A stretch of DNA of 64,000 bases from Chitinophagales bacterium (lineage in GTDB: Bacteria; Bacteroidota; Bacteroidia; Chitinophagales; JADIYW01), in NCBI GenBank assembly GCA_023957215.1, contig JAMLHH010000004.1:62001-126000 (forward strand). The letters are read 5' to 3'. Below the pieces are notes generated by a model. That model had not been told where the DNA came from. It was given only the letters and a program-made list of their open reading frames with translations, and did no database searches. This document shows, piece by piece, positions 55,090 to 64,000 of this stretch (the first letter of the stretch is position 1; the number at the start of each line of letters is the position of its first letter). The position numbers and the translations under genes are program-made.

Positions 55090-56427
55090 CTAATTATCCC
55101 CCAAAGCTTTATCGATATCGGTTTTGGCAATTAATATTTTATACATGGCAGAAATCAGATTAGCTTGTGAAGTATAGAGTTCTCGCTCGGCATTGGTCAT
55201 TTCTATACTGGTACCGACACCCGCCATATAGTTTTTCTGGGATACCTGATATATCTTTTCGGCCAGATCCATATTGCGTTTGGTATTGTTGTATTCGTTG
55301 ATGGCATTGGAATAATCTATCCTTGCTTTACCATAAACCATATCAAAACTTTCCTCTAATTTATCGCGACCTATACGAATACGCTGCAAATCTTCTTTGG
55401 CTGTATTGATTCTTGACTTTCTACCAAAACTATCCCAAATCGGCACATTGAGTTGTATGCCGGCATATCTGACATTGTACCAAGGATACTTATCACCAAA
55501 TTGAAAAAAAGAAAAGTTTTGTCTTTGGGCAGAGGAGGCCAAAGAACCAAAAGCTGTCATATAAGGATAGTATTCAGATTTGTACACCTTGATATTTGCC
55601 AATGCACCTTGCTCCCGCAAATCAAATAAATGTAGCTCTTTGCGCTGTGAAAAGTCCCCTTTTTGGGGTATGACTTTGACTTCTTCATCCACAAAGTCGG
55701 ATAAAGTTTGACTCAAAAGTATCTCTTGATCCAAAGGATATGCCATCAGGAATTTAAGGGCTAACTCGGTCAGTTCGACATTGTTTTCAAGTGAATTGAC
55801 CTGTGTTTCAAGATTGGCCAAAGAGAGTCTCAGTCTGTCCACATCAATCTCTCTTGCCAGCCCATTGTCGTACAAATTTTGAGTACGTTTTAAAAGTGTC
55901 TCCAAATTTTCAATATTTTTGGATACTATCTCTTTACTTTCTTTGGCAAGTAAGACATTGTAATACGAACGGGAAACTCCGTCTTTCAAGTCTTCTTCCT
56001 GAATGACTTTTTCCTGTTCGGCCATTTCTATAATAATTTTAGAAGCTTTCAATCCTACGAGAAAAACACCGTTAAATAAGGTTTGTGTCGCATTGACACC
56101 TACATTGATATTTTCGGGCATCCCAAATTGTATGGCTTGCTCAGGCAGACCGGGAAAAAGTCCTTCGGGGATAATCGTGGACATCAATTTTCCATAATGC
56201 GTATAGGATAGCTCGGCATTGACCTGTGGCAAAAGTCGTGAAAGTGCCTCTTGGACTTTCATTTTGGATTTATTGACTTCGACCTGCTGGAGTGCCAAAT
56301 CCTTGGAGTTTTTGATGGCATAGGCTTTTGCTTCTTCCAAAGAAAAACTTTGTGCTTCTTGAGACAGAACGTTTTGCACGGAAAATATCCCTATTAAAAT
56401 AGTCACTAAAAAATAGTTTCTCATCAT
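55090..56427 (-). CDS. TolC-family outer membrane efflux protein
   Basis: 445 residues. Signal peptide FLVTILIGIFSVQNVLSQ, then two repeats of the outer membrane efflux fold, each with long helices (FSLEEAKAYAIKNSKDLALQ; NLETLLKRTQNLYDNGLARE; RDKLEESFDMVYGKARIDYS) and short barrel strands (PIWDSFGRKSRI). NLYDNGLAREIDV and KNYMAGVGTSIEM are the matching conserved turns of the two halves. It normally partners a membrane-fusion protein and an inner-membrane pump, neither of which is adjacent. The TetR gene directly upstream (one-base gap) probably controls it. Confidence 0.93.
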   Translation of the reverse strand: MMRNYFLVTILIGIFSVQNVLSQEAQSFSLEEAKAYAIKNSKDLALQQVEVNKSKMKVQEALSRLLPQVNAELSYTHYGKLMSTIIPEGLFPGLPEQAIQFGMPENINVGVNATQTLFNGVFLVGLKASKIIIEMAEQEKVIQEEDLKDGVSRSYYNVLLAKESKEIVSKNIENLETLLKRTQNLYDNGLAREIDVDRLRLSLANLETQVNSLENNVELTELALKFLMAYPLDQEILLSQTLSDFVDEEVKVIPQKGDFSQRKELHLFDLREQGALANIKVYKSEYYPYMTAFGSLASSAQRQNFSFFQFGDKYPWYNVRYAGIQLNVPIWDSFGRKSRINTAKEDLQRIRIGRDKLEESFDMVYGKARIDYSNAINEYNNTKRNMDLAEKIYQVSQKNYMAGVGTSIEMTNAERELYTSQANLISAMYKILIAKTDIDKALGDN

Positions 56428-56428
56428 C

Positions 56429-57055
56429 CTAAAAATAGTCTTTGTTTTTTAAAAGTTGTTCTAATTTTACCCTTCCCGTATCGGAACATATCGAATAAAT
56501 ATGCATCAATAAATGTTCTCTATATACTTCATCCAATGACACATCCGTATTGAGATAGCTATGTTGCATCATTGCGCTTTCAAGCAGACTCATATAAATA
56601 TGCGTAACAATACCGACTTGCAAATTACTTCTATAATCTTCACTTTGTATGCCTTTTTCGAGATTAAGGAATAGTTGTTTGAAAATGAAATCGGACTTAA
56701 ATTTTTCGTAAATCTCCCATGCCTGCGGATAATATTTCTTCAATTCGCTCAAAGTGTTTTTTGAAAAAAACTTAATCGTGTTTTTATTTAGACGTCCCAG
56801 CTCAAGCATCTCTTGCACGGGTGGATAATGATTACCTTTCACTCCTTCCATGTCTTTCTGCATTTTCGCAAGAGTAGCACTTACACATGCATCGATCAGT
56901 ACGGATTTTGTTTCAAAAAAATGATAAATGGTCTTTTTGGAAATACTGAGTTCTTTGGCAATTTCATCCACGGTGACTTGCTTCACTCCTTTTTTTATAA
57001 AAAGTTGTGAGGCAACATCTATCATTTTCTGTTTTTTGGACGAAAAACTCTGCAT
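56429..57055 (-). CDS. TetR-family transcriptional regulator
   Basis: 208 residues. The N-terminal helix-turn-helix is clear: MIDVASQLFIKKGVKQVTVD followed by EIAKELSISKKTIYHFFETK. The C-terminal ligand-binding domain is helical and divergent. It lies first in a two-gene operon with the TolC gene, so it probably represses or tunes efflux in response to an unknown small molecule and may autoregulate. The ~290 bases upstream (57056-57342) to gltA are AT-rich and hold no gene. Confidence 0.92.
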   Translation of the reverse strand: MQSFSSKKQKMIDVASQLFIKKGVKQVTVDEIAKELSISKKTIYHFFETKSVLIDACVSATLAKMQKDMEGVKGNHYPPVQEMLELGRLNKNTIKFFSKNTLSELKKYYPQAWEIYEKFKSDFIFKQLFLNLEKGIQSEDYRSNLQVGIVTHIYMSLLESAMMQHSYLNTDVSLDEVYREHLLMHIYSICSDTGRVKLEQLLKNKDYF

Positions 57056-57297
57056 GTATAATCAAAAGATACCGGCAAAAGTAAGCATAAACTTTTTAGG
57101 AAACTTTAAGAAGTGAGAAAGTTTACAAACTATGTGGATAAAGTTTTAAGATATTAAATATTATTTACGTGCATATATTATTTAATTATATAAAACATAC
57201 CTTTTTAATCTTTCCTAAATGAAGTATCCCAATTTTCAACCTTTTTTAATTTTCATTGTTTCACATACAGTAGAGCAATCGTTAAAAAATTTTTGAT

Positions 57298-57305
57298 TAT
57301 CTTTG
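57298..57305 (+). promoter_or_regulatory. Possible -7 box of gltA
   Basis: TATCTTTG matches TAnnTTTG, 38 bases before the gltA ATG. No TTTG is found at the expected 19-21 bases upstream, so the call is weak. Confidence 0.35.
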
Positions 57306-57342
57306 CACTGAATTTTAAAAAACTCTATAAAAGAAAATAATA

Positions 57343-58599
57343 ATGTCACAGGAATCTTTGTCGTTTCAACTTGATGGTAAAAATATTAAACTACCTATTG
57401 TTGTTGGTACCGAAAATGAAAAAGCACTCGATATCACTCAACTCAGAAGTGATTCAGGTTATATTACTTTAGATAGTGGTTATAAAAACACAGGTGCCAC
57501 AAGTAGTGCCATTACTTTTTTAAATGGAGAGCAAGGCATCCTACATTATAGAGGCTATGACATAGCTGATTTGGCAAACAATGCTACATTTACTGAAGTT
57601 TCATATTTGATTATCCACGGTGAATTACCAAGTGCCGAACAATTGAAAGCTTATGAAGCTAATTTATTACAGTACACCCAATTACCTGCGGGTTTTGAAA
57701 ATGTACAAAAAGCAATACAACCATCCACACATCCGATGGCACAACTTGCATCTGCTTTGTGTGCTTTATCAGGTTATTATGATGGAGATTTGGCAGCTGT
57801 GACTGATGATAATATTGCAAAAGTCATCGGTAGCTTACAAGTATTGGTAGCCAATATCCAAAGACATATCAATCATCAAGAGTTTTTACCTTCTACCGGT
57901 AAAGGTTTTGTCAAAGATTTCTTGACAAGAGCTTTCGGAGAAGAACCTAATGACATCATAGTAGATGCATTGGATAAACTTTTAATCTTACACGTCGATC
58001 ACGAACAAAACTGCTCTACTTCTACCGTGAGAATTGTCGGCTCTTCTAAAGCTAATATTTTCGCATCTGTGACAGGTGGTATTGTCGCACTTTGGGGTCC
58101 GCTCCACGGTGGGGCTAACCAGCAAGTTTTGGAAATGCTGGAAGCTATCAAAGCAGATGGAGGTAATACTGATAAATTTATCGAGAAAGCAAAAGATAAA
58201 GATGATCCTTTCAGATTGATGGGCTTTGGTCACAGAGTATATAAAAACTTTGACCCACGAGCTAAAATCATCAAGAGAGCTTCTGATAATGTATTGAATC
58301 ATTTAGGTATCAACGATAAAACTTTGGAGATAGCCAAAAGATTAGAAGAAGTAGCATTGACAGATGAATATTTCATCTCTAGAAACTTATATCCTAACGT
58401 AGATTTCTATTCAGGTATTATCTACAAAGCATTAGGCTTCCCGTCATCCATGTTTACAACCTTATTTGCTTTGGGTCGTGTCAGCGGATGGTTGGCTAAC
58501 TGGAAAGAAATGAGAGATCGAAAAGAACCTATCGGTCGTCCGCGTCAGGTATATACCGGCGAAAAACTTAGAAAATACGTTCCCATCAACGAACGTTAA
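57343..58599 (+). CDS. gltA: Citrate synthase (type II)
   Basis: 418 residues, the usual length of type II citrate synthases, which condense acetyl-CoA and oxaloacetate at the entry of the TCA cycle. N-terminal domain FQLDGKNIKLPIVVGTENEK; GILHYRGYDIADLA; catalytic His in LWGPLHGGANQQVLEML and in LMGFGHRVYKNFDPRA; the late Asp region NVDFYSGIIYKALGF; Arg residues in RPRQVYTGEKLRKY near the end. It is a single-gene unit with a hairpin after it. Confidence 0.98.
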   Translation: MSQESLSFQLDGKNIKLPIVVGTENEKALDITQLRSDSGYITLDSGYKNTGATSSAITFLNGEQGILHYRGYDIADLANNATFTEVSYLIIHGELPSAEQLKAYEANLLQYTQLPAGFENVQKAIQPSTHPMAQLASALCALSGYYDGDLAAVTDDNIAKVIGSLQVLVANIQRHINHQEFLPSTGKGFVKDFLTRAFGEEPNDIIVDALDKLLILHVDHEQNCSTSTVRIVGSSKANIFASVTGGIVALWGPLHGGANQQVLEMLEAIKADGGNTDKFIEKAKDKDDPFRLMGFGHRVYKNFDPRAKIIKRASDNVLNHLGINDKTLEIAKRLEEVALTDEYFISRNLYPNVDFYSGIIYKALGFPSSMFTTLFALGRVSGWLANWKEMRDRKEPIGRPRQVYTGEKLRKYVPINER

Positions 58600-58625
58600 T
58601 TTCTTCAGAAATAAATATATTTAGT

Positions 58626-58655
58626 GAAGGCTGTTCTATATGGACAGCTTCTTTT
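58626..58655 (+). terminator. Probable terminator after gltA
   Basis: GAAGGCTGT (58626-58634) pairs with ACAGCTTC (58644-58651) with one bulged G, followed by TTTTG. It lies 27 bases after the gltA stop. Confidence 0.65.
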
Positions 58656-58760
58656 GTTATACTATAATTAAATACATCCTAAAATACTCATTTTGTATGG
58701 AGGTGTGAATGATACTTTTTAGTTTTGTACCATTATTTCAGCATCACAATAAATATCCTT

Positions 58761-59387
58761 ATGAGAAAATTAAGCAAAGGACATGAAATTGCCAATACAC
58801 TGACACATCTGTTTGGAATTGTATTTTTTCTCAGTTTTTTACCTTTCATATTTGTCAAAATGTTTAACGAAGACAATATGACCTATCTATGGACTGTGGT
58901 AGTTTTTTCATTCGGTTTGATGATGACTTACGGTAGTTCCACCTTATACCATTACGCCAAAAGCGAATCCACAAAAAAAGTATTGCGAATATGGGATCAT
59001 GCTTCCATTTATTTTCTAATCGGTGGTACTTATACCCCTTTAATAGCCAGATTTTTATCCTTTCACCAAGCCTTTTGGTTCTTGACGATTATGTGGTCAA
59101 TTATTTTAATGGGTGTCATTTTAAAACTATTTTTCACCGGTCGCTTTGAGTTTTTGTCGCTATTTAGTTATCTGTTTTTGGGATGGATGGCATTGTTTGT
59201 CATAAAAGACTTTATACAGGTTGCACCCGAATTAATACAACTCTTAATTGTAGGAGGCGGATTGTCTTATACCATAGGAGTTCTATTTTATGCGTGGCAC
59301 AAGATACCGTACAACCACGCCATCTGGCATGTATTTGTATTGGCAGGCAGTATCTTTCATTTTTTTGCAATATATAATAGTTTCTAA
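58761..59387 (+). CDS. Hemolysin III / TrhA family membrane protein
   Basis: 208 residues from the ATG at 58761 (MRKLSKGHEIANTLTHLFGI), which matches the family's usual beginning; an earlier ATG at 58725 adds an unlikely tail. Seven hydrophobic segments. Family residues: GHEIANTLTH, GSSTLYHYAKSES, WDHASIYFLIGGTYTPLI, and the closing NHAIWHVFVLAGSIFHFFAI. These are progestin/adipoQ receptor relatives with a metal-binding His/Ser/Asp site; some are linked to membrane fluidity homeostasis. True hemolytic activity should not be assumed. Confidence 0.93.
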   Translation: MRKLSKGHEIANTLTHLFGIVFFLSFLPFIFVKMFNEDNMTYLWTVVVFSFGLMMTYGSSTLYHYAKSESTKKVLRIWDHASIYFLIGGTYTPLIARFLSFHQAFWFLTIMWSIILMGVILKLFFTGRFEFLSLFSYLFLGWMALFVIKDFIQVAPELIQLLIVGGGLSYTIGVLFYAWHKIPYNHAIWHVFVLAGSIFHFFAIYNSF

Positions 59388-59526
59388 TTTGAGCATTTCG
59401 AAAGACTTCCTGCCTCCAATGTAAAGTTTCATTAACTTTCACCCCTCTAAATATAATGCTTTATTAACAGCTGTCTTGTACGATGATGAACACTTGTCTA
59501 TAACTTTGTAGCTTGGAATTCTCAGG

Positions 59527-60825
59527 ATGTTAGATGTAGTTATAGTTGGCGCCGGTCTTTCAGGACTCACTGCTTGTCATCACTTACAATCTAAGGGTTA
59601 TAAAGTAAAAATTTATGAATCCAAAGGTAAAGTAGGCGGACGTTGCAGGTCGGATTATATCAATGGATTTATCTTAGACAGGGGATTGCACGTCTTTTGT
59701 AAAGAAAGCAAATATGTCAAATCTTCCATTCAAACCGAATCCCTGTATCTGAGCGAATCCATCTATCCGGGAGCACTTGTTTACAAAAACCGTGACTTCA
59801 ATTTGGTTCCCAATCCCTTGAGACGTATCAAAGATTCTTTGTCCCTTTTCTTTAATTCTTTTATGACTTATAGGGACAAATGGAAGATGGCTAATTACTT
59901 ATCTTTCTTAATCTCCAATAATGAAGACCGTCTAAAAAAATACAGTCAACAAACAATCGAGGAGTTTTTGAGAAAAAGAGGATTTGACGACTACTTGTTA
60001 AATTCATTTTTCCGTTCTATACATGCAGCTATTTTCTTTGACGATTCATTACAGACTCCATCCAATATTTTTAATCTGACAGTCAGGCAAATCATTTTAG
60101 AGAGAGCTTCTTTGCCAGCTTACGGGATAGGAAGTATTCCCGAGCAAATCAATGAGAAATTAGAAAAAGGAAGTATCGTATTACATTCTAAGGTCAAACA
60201 AGTATTCAGCGATGGTGTGGAATTGCAATCAGGTGAATTTGTACAGGCAAAAACTGTCTTAGTGACCGTTCCCGAACCGGATATACAACACATCCTTTCC
60301 GGTCATAAAAGCGAAATAAAATATAACCGGTCTGCCTGTATGTATTTTGCAACCAAAAATCCACCGGTCAACTCACCTATTTTTGTTCTAAACGGCACAA
60401 GCAATGGTCTTGTCAATTATGTATTTGTGCCAAGTACTGTACAACCGTCTTATGCACCAAGTGGCTCTCATTTAGTCTGTGTCAGTCTCAATGCTCATAT
60501 CAATTTTGAAAATGAAAGCCTGATAGAGGACGTTCTAAAAGAATTGATAGATTGGTTTGGTTTAAAAGTAAACGATTGGACACATCTCAAAACCTATCAA
60601 ATAGAAAAAGCTTTACCCAAAATAGAAGACTACAACCAAGCAGAACTTTATCGAATGAAGGAGGGAATCTTTTTCTGTGGAGATTATTTCAGGTACGGCA
60701 ATATTGTCAACGCCATAAAAAGTGGAGCGGTAGCGAGCAAGGCCATTGACACTTATCTTCATTCAGGCGAACATTTGTTAGGAAGAAGTAACTCTTACTC
60801 TTCAAGAGCTTCCGAAATCAATTGA
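59527..60825 (+). CDS. FAD-dependent amine oxidase / phytoene desaturase-like oxidoreductase
   Basis: 432 residues. N-terminal FAD dinucleotide fold VVIVGAGLSGLTACHHLQSK with the ribose-binding Glu in YESKGKVGGRCRSDY; substrate domain in the middle; C-terminal FAD motif GIFFCGDYFRYGNIVNAIKS followed by GAVASKAI. This layout is shared by phytoene desaturases, protoporphyrinogen oxidases and plant-like amine oxidases. No carotenoid or heme neighbours help to choose between them. Its 3' end overlaps the convergent esterase gene by 31 bases. Confidence 0.88.
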   Translation: MLDVVIVGAGLSGLTACHHLQSKGYKVKIYESKGKVGGRCRSDYINGFILDRGLHVFCKESKYVKSSIQTESLYLSESIYPGALVYKNRDFNLVPNPLRRIKDSLSLFFNSFMTYRDKWKMANYLSFLISNNEDRLKKYSQQTIEEFLRKRGFDDYLLNSFFRSIHAAIFFDDSLQTPSNIFNLTVRQIILERASLPAYGIGSIPEQINEKLEKGSIVLHSKVKQVFSDGVELQSGEFVQAKTVLVTVPEPDIQHILSGHKSEIKYNRSACMYFATKNPPVNSPIFVLNGTSNGLVNYVFVPSTVQPSYAPSGSHLVCVSLNAHINFENESLIEDVLKELIDWFGLKVNDWTHLKTYQIEKALPKIEDYNQAELYRMKEGIFFCGDYFRYGNIVNAIKSGAVASKAIDTYLHSGEHLLGRSNSYSSRASEIN

Positions 60826-61559
60826 AGAAAGACTTCGGGATAATCCGCATGCACCCAATGACTTGCATGTGGCACAATCAGTAGCTTAGCATGTGGAAAA
60901 AACTTTAAATAATCCTTCCATTCATCAACCTGAATATAGTCACTATCACCCCCTTTGATAAAGTAAGTAACTCCTTCAAAAGTTTTATCGGGTAACGTAA
61001 AATCCATCAAAGCACGATAAGCATAATACAACACTTCCACATTGGGTTTCCAATAAAACTCTTTGGCTGTCCTGCCCAAATTTTTTAAAATAAACTGCAC
61101 TAATTTGTCAGAATGAATAAGGGTCGAAACCAAATCTTGTATGTCTGTACGTTTATCATATTCATTGGGATGAATATTCAGCATCGCCTCCAAAATCGGA
61201 AGATGATCTCCGATATAAGGCTTAGGTCCTATATCCACGACCATGAGTTTTAAAATTTTTTCAGGATAAAGCATAGAAAAGTTCATTGCAACTTTCCCTC
61301 CCATAGAATGACCGATAATATGAGTTTTGACTATTTGATGTTGCGACATAAAATCTTTTATATCTTCTGCCATCACCTGATAGTTCATTTCTTCACTATG
61401 AGGAGAATATCCGTGATTTCTTTGATCGACCAACCAAACTTTGTATTTTTCGGATAAAACTCTTGCAATACTGTGCCAATTGTCAAGTGTTCCCAACAAG
61501 CCATGCAAAATGATAATATCCTCACCATCTTCTCCGAGTAGCTTATAGTTTAAAACCAT
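60795..61559 (-). CDS. YbfF-like alpha/beta hydrolase (esterase)
   Basis: 254 residues. IILHGLLGTLDNWHSIARVL and VWLVDQRNHGYSPHS are the YbfF/ABHD11-type N-terminal motifs; the Ser nucleophile is in IIGHSMGGKVAMNF; VDIGPKPY follows; catalytic His in VPHASHWVHADYP. YbfF-type esterases cleave short-chain and acyl-CoA/thioester-like substrates; the physiological role is unclear. It follows the ABC ATPase gene by 3 bases, so it is part of a minus-strand run with it and lpxA. Confidence 0.92.
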   Translation of the reverse strand: MVLNYKLLGEDGEDIIILHGLLGTLDNWHSIARVLSEKYKVWLVDQRNHGYSPHSEEMNYQVMAEDIKDFMSQHQIVKTHIIGHSMGGKVAMNFSMLYPEKILKLMVVDIGPKPYIGDHLPILEAMLNIHPNEYDKRTDIQDLVSTLIHSDKLVQFILKNLGRTAKEFYWKPNVEVLYYAYRALMDFTLPDKTFEGVTYFIKGGDSDYIQVDEWKDYLKFFPHAKLLIVPHASHWVHADYPEVFLQLISEALEE

Positions 61560-61562
61560 GTC

Positions 61563-62183
61563 TTACTTTTTAAAATCGGGTATGTGTACTTCTTCGGCAT
61601 TTAGAAAATCGAAGTCTTCTTTTTGGTTCGTCGCTATAATCAACAGTTTATTTTCAAAGTTGTTGCACAAGGTTTCCTTATACCACTGAATATTCTTTTC
61701 ATCCAAATAGGAAGTCGGCTCATCTAAAAGTATGACTTGCACTCGACTGTATAATGCCAAACCTAATTTTAACCGCTGCATCATTCCAGAAGAAAATTTT
61801 GAAATCAGCTTATTTTCATGCCCGATAAAATTGAGTTTTTCGATAAAAAGACTTTCGGATTTCAAATTCATTTTTTGAAATTTAAAATGAAACCCAACCA
61901 TTTCTTTGAGCGTAAAATCTTCAACCAAATGAACGTGTGGAGCTACAAAAGCAATCTCACGATTGACTTTTTCTATGGGTATTTCTTTGGTCTCACGGCT
62001 AAAAGTAATTTGTCCTTCACTGGGAGTATGACCACCTGAAATAATTTTTAAGAGTGAAGATTTCCCTGCGCCATTGTGACCTGTGAGTGCATATACATGA
62101 CTTGAGCGAAAATGATAGCTTACACCTCTAAAAATCCATTGGTTTTCATATCTCTTACCAATATTTGAAAGTTCAATATCCAA
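61563..62183 (-). CDS. ABC transporter ATPase (CcmA-like size), orphan
   Basis: 206 residues. Walker A ALTGHNGAGKSSLLKIISGG, signature KFSSGMMQRLKLGLALYS, Walker B VQVILLDEPTSYLDEKNI; the switch region reads LLIIATNQKED, with Asn where His is usual. The short length and FSSGMMQRL resemble CcmA of the cytochrome c maturation exporter. No permease gene adjoins it, so the partner must lie elsewhere. It lies between lpxA (11-base gap) and the esterase gene, all on the minus strand. Confidence 0.85.
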   Translation of the reverse strand: MDIELSNIGKRYENQWIFRGVSYHFRSSHVYALTGHNGAGKSSLLKIISGGHTPSEGQITFSRETKEIPIEKVNREIAFVAPHVHLVEDFTLKEMVGFHFKFQKMNLKSESLFIEKLNFIGHENKLISKFSSGMMQRLKLGLALYSRVQVILLDEPTSYLDEKNIQWYKETLCNNFENKLLIIATNQKEDFDFLNAEEVHIPDFKK

Positions 62184-62194
62184 ATCTATCCAAT

Positions 62195-62965
62195 TTAATT
62201 GATACCTCTTACAATACCTCGTTCCGAATTTTGTATAAAATTAACAACCTCATCTCGAATTTCCGATGTCTCAAAATCTGTCAAAATTTTTTCTATGGCT
62301 TGAGAGACATTCAAATCACTTAAATAGATATATCTGTACAAATCCTGTATCAGATGGATTTCTGTGTTAGAAAATCCCCGTCTTTTCAGACCTATGGAAT
62401 TGATACCTGTATATGCAGTCGGATCTTTTGCCACTATCACATAAGGTGGCACATCTTTTCTAAGCATACTACCGCCACCGACAAAAGCATGTTTACCGAT
62501 TTTGGTAAATTGATGTACCCCACACATTCCTCCCAAAATAGCATAATCTTCAATCGTGATATGTCCTGCAAGATTGGTAGAATTGGAGAGGACACAATGG
62601 TCGTGGATGACACAATCATGTGCTATATGACAGTATGCCATGATCAAATTGTGATTACCGATTTTTGTGGTACCTGAAGCTTTTGTGCCTCTATTAACAG
62701 TGACACATTCTCTCAAAGTCGTATAGTCACCAATTTCCACAGTCGTATATTCGCCGCCAAACTTTAAATCTTGTGGTTCGGCAGCAATAACAGCTCCGGG
62801 AAATATCCTGCAATTTTTCCCTATTCTTGCTCCTCTATAAATTATAACATTGGGTTCTATTACAGTATCATCACCAATGATGACGTCTTCATCAATAAAG
62901 CAAAACTGCCCAATTTTTACATTTTTGCCTATTTGTGCATTGGGATGTATGTAACGCTCTGTCAA
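62195..62965 (-). CDS. lpxA: Acyl-ACP:UDP-N-acetylglucosamine O-acyltransferase (LpxA)
   Basis: 256 residues. Left-handed beta-helix hexapeptide repeats from IHPNAQIGKNVKIGQFCFID onward; catalytic His in YCHIAHDCVIHDHC; the GGMCGVHQFTKIGKHAFVGG loop; C-terminal helical domain VNFIQNSERGIVRGIN. The start is the ATG overlapping the lpxC-fabZ stop (ATGA). LpxA does the first acylation of lipid A, and its neighbours LpxC (second step) and FabZ (supply of hydroxyacyl chains) complete the usual Bacteroidota order. Confidence 0.97.
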   Translation of the reverse strand: MTERYIHPNAQIGKNVKIGQFCFIDEDVIIGDDTVIEPNVIIYRGARIGKNCRIFPGAVIAAEPQDLKFGGEYTTVEIGDYTTLRECVTVNRGTKASGTTKIGNHNLIMAYCHIAHDCVIHDHCVLSNSTNLAGHITIEDYAILGGMCGVHQFTKIGKHAFVGGGSMLRKDVPPYVIVAKDPTAYTGINSIGLKRRGFSNTEIHLIQDLYRYIYLSDLNVSQAIEKILTDFETSEIRDEVVNFIQNSERGIVRGIN

Positions 62966-64000
62966 GATTCTATAATTTTAGCGGTTAATTTGATTTCTGT
63001 AACAATTTTATCTCCCACAAATATACAACCTTCCATTCTTTGAAAACCTTTCACCATTCTACCAATTAGATTCACTTCGATAAAAAGTGTATCTCCGGGA
63101 TATACCGGTGATTTGAAAGTACTTCTTTCTATCTGTACCAAAAAAGGAAGTTTTTTTTTATTTTTTTGTTTGGATAAAACCAAAACTGCACCCGTTTGAG
63201 CCAAAGCTTCTATCTGAAAAACACCCGGCATGATAGGTTTTTCAGGAAAGTGTCCTTTAAAATAAGATTCGTCTATATGTACATTTTTGATGGCTACAAT
63301 AGAGGTTTCTGTCATCTCCAATACTTTATCTATCATTAACATGGGATATCTATGAGGCAAAATCTCTTTGATATCACTCTGAGTGAATAAGTACTTTTTG
63401 TCCTTATCTTGAAAAGATGGAAGCTGAGAGGCTATACTTTGTTTTAACAGTTTTACAAAAGCAACATGGCTTTTATGCCCTGCTCTTTTAGCAAAAATCT
63501 TACATTTGATTCTTACTCCTAATAGACCTAAATCACCAAGTAAATCTACTGTTTTGTGCTTTGCTATTTCATTATCATATCGGAGAGGTTCGTTGTTGAG
63601 ATAGCCTTGTTCAGGAATATGGCGTATTTCCTGATGAAAAACAGTAGCCAATTGTCTGACATCTTTTAGCCTTAAATGATTTTCTACTACCACAAGAGCA
63701 TTAGACAATTCACCGCCCTTAATCAATCCCTGATGAAAAAGTGTTTCCACTTCGTGTAAAAAGCAGAAAGTACGTGCTTTTGAAAACTTCTCTTCAAAAT
63801 CAGACATCTTTTTCAATTCAGCATATTGACAACCTATTACTTCCGAATGATAATCTACCATGACAGTCAGTTCTAATTCGTCCGATGGAATAGCAATTAT
63901 TTCAATGTCATTTTCTACATCCTGATAGGTGACAACTTCATTGAGATAAACTATTTTTCTAAGAGTATTTTGCCGGACGACACCTGCTTGATAAAGAATT
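62962..64000 (-). CDS. LpxC-FabZ bifunctional enzyme, cut by window end
   Basis: The frame is open to the window edge on the minus strand (visible start ILYQAGVVRQNTLRKIVYLN), so the N-terminal LpxC domain is missing. LpxC part: FLHEVETLFHQGLIKGGELS, zinc-site region LRYDNEIAKHKTVDLLGDLG, catalytic AKRAGHKSHVAFVKL. FabZ part from about 170 residues before the end: ILPHRYPMLMIDKVLEM, YFKGHFPEKPIMPGVFQIEA with the active His, and the Glu of QIEALAQ. The fusion joins lipid A deacetylation with hydroxyacyl-ACP dehydration and is common in Bacteroidota. It overlaps lpxA by 4 bases. Confidence 0.96.
   Translation of the reverse strand, partial: ILYQAGVVRQNTLRKIVYLNEVVTYQDVENDIEIIAIPSDELELTVMVDYHSEVIGCQYAELKKMSDFEEKFSKARTFCFLHEVETLFHQGLIKGGELSNALVVVENHLRLKDVRQLATVFHQEIRHIPEQGYLNNEPLRYDNEIAKHKTVDLLGDLGLLGVRIKCKIFAKRAGHKSHVAFVKLLKQSIASQLPSFQDKDKKYLFTQSDIKEILPHRYPMLMIDKVLEMTETSIVAIKNVHIDESYFKGHFPEKPIMPGVFQIEALAQTGAVLVLSKQKNKKKLPFLVQIERSTFKSPVYPGDTLFIEVNLIGRMVKGFQRMEGCIFVGDKIVTEIKLTAKIIES

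Overview
The window is about 64 kb of low-GC, gene-dense chromosome from a Bacteroidota bacterium. Four things support this. A full-length SprA (the type IX secretion outer-membrane translocon) and two proteins with type A C-terminal sorting domains show a type IX secretion system. LpxC and FabZ are fused in one gene, as is usual in this phylum. The best promoter visible fits the Bacteroidota consensus (TTTG, 19 bases, TAnnTTTG). Genes lack Shine-Dalgarno-like leaders. A Saprospiria-like relative is possible, but this cannot be settled from sequence reading alone. No rRNA, tRNA, prophage, insertion sequence or CRISPR array was seen.

Layout. 1-7.3 kb: 3' end of lepA, a membrane-anchored PLP enzyme, a PAS histidine kinase and REC-CRP regulator pair, mdh, a VanZ-like protein and a MurG-like glycosyltransferase. 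7.3-22.3 kb: a 53-residue lipoprotein missed by length cut-offs, ruvA, sprA, a YccF protein, proS, a Tyr/Ser/Asn-rich lipoprotein, a FadL-like porin and a secreted fibronectin-III protein. 22.3-28.4 kb: an OleC-like adenylating enzyme with a Cys-nucleophile alpha/beta hydrolase, an ABC exporter and a DUF4143 ATPase. 28.7-32.2 kb: argB, an ArgE-type deacetylase and a TlpA thioredoxin in one overlapping operon, then a UbiA prenyltransferase.

32.2-45.5 kb is the accessory part. It looks like a surface-polysaccharide island: methyltransferase, Wzt/Wzm-like ABC pair, AsnB amidotransferase, GT32 glycosyltransferase and SGNH hydrolase. It carries two toxin-antitoxin pairs, a broken duplicate of the SGNH gene, a fossil 3' end of the GT32 gene and many short interspersed repeats. 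A GNAT-like protein, a DUF2779 nuclease-like protein and an epoxide-hydrolase-like protein follow.

45.7-53.4 kb is one giant type IX-secreted surface protein (2551 aa). 53.5-54.5 kb holds a two-gene cassette of unknown function; its second product ends in GGCGG, and the cassette is bracketed by two copies of a 56-bp repeat with heptamer arrays. The rest is core metabolism and envelope: a diheme cytochrome c lipoprotein, a TetR/TolC pair, gltA, a hemolysin-III protein, an FAD oxidoreductase, a YbfF-like esterase, an ABC ATPase, lpxA and the truncated lpxC-fabZ.

The most unusual material is non-coding. There are two copies of a structured GGATAG...ACGGATAGCC element resembling a Bacteroidota RNA motif, a head-to-head pair of REP-like hairpins with compensatory stem changes, and several families of degenerate 7-8-mer or 16-mer tandem arrays between genes.
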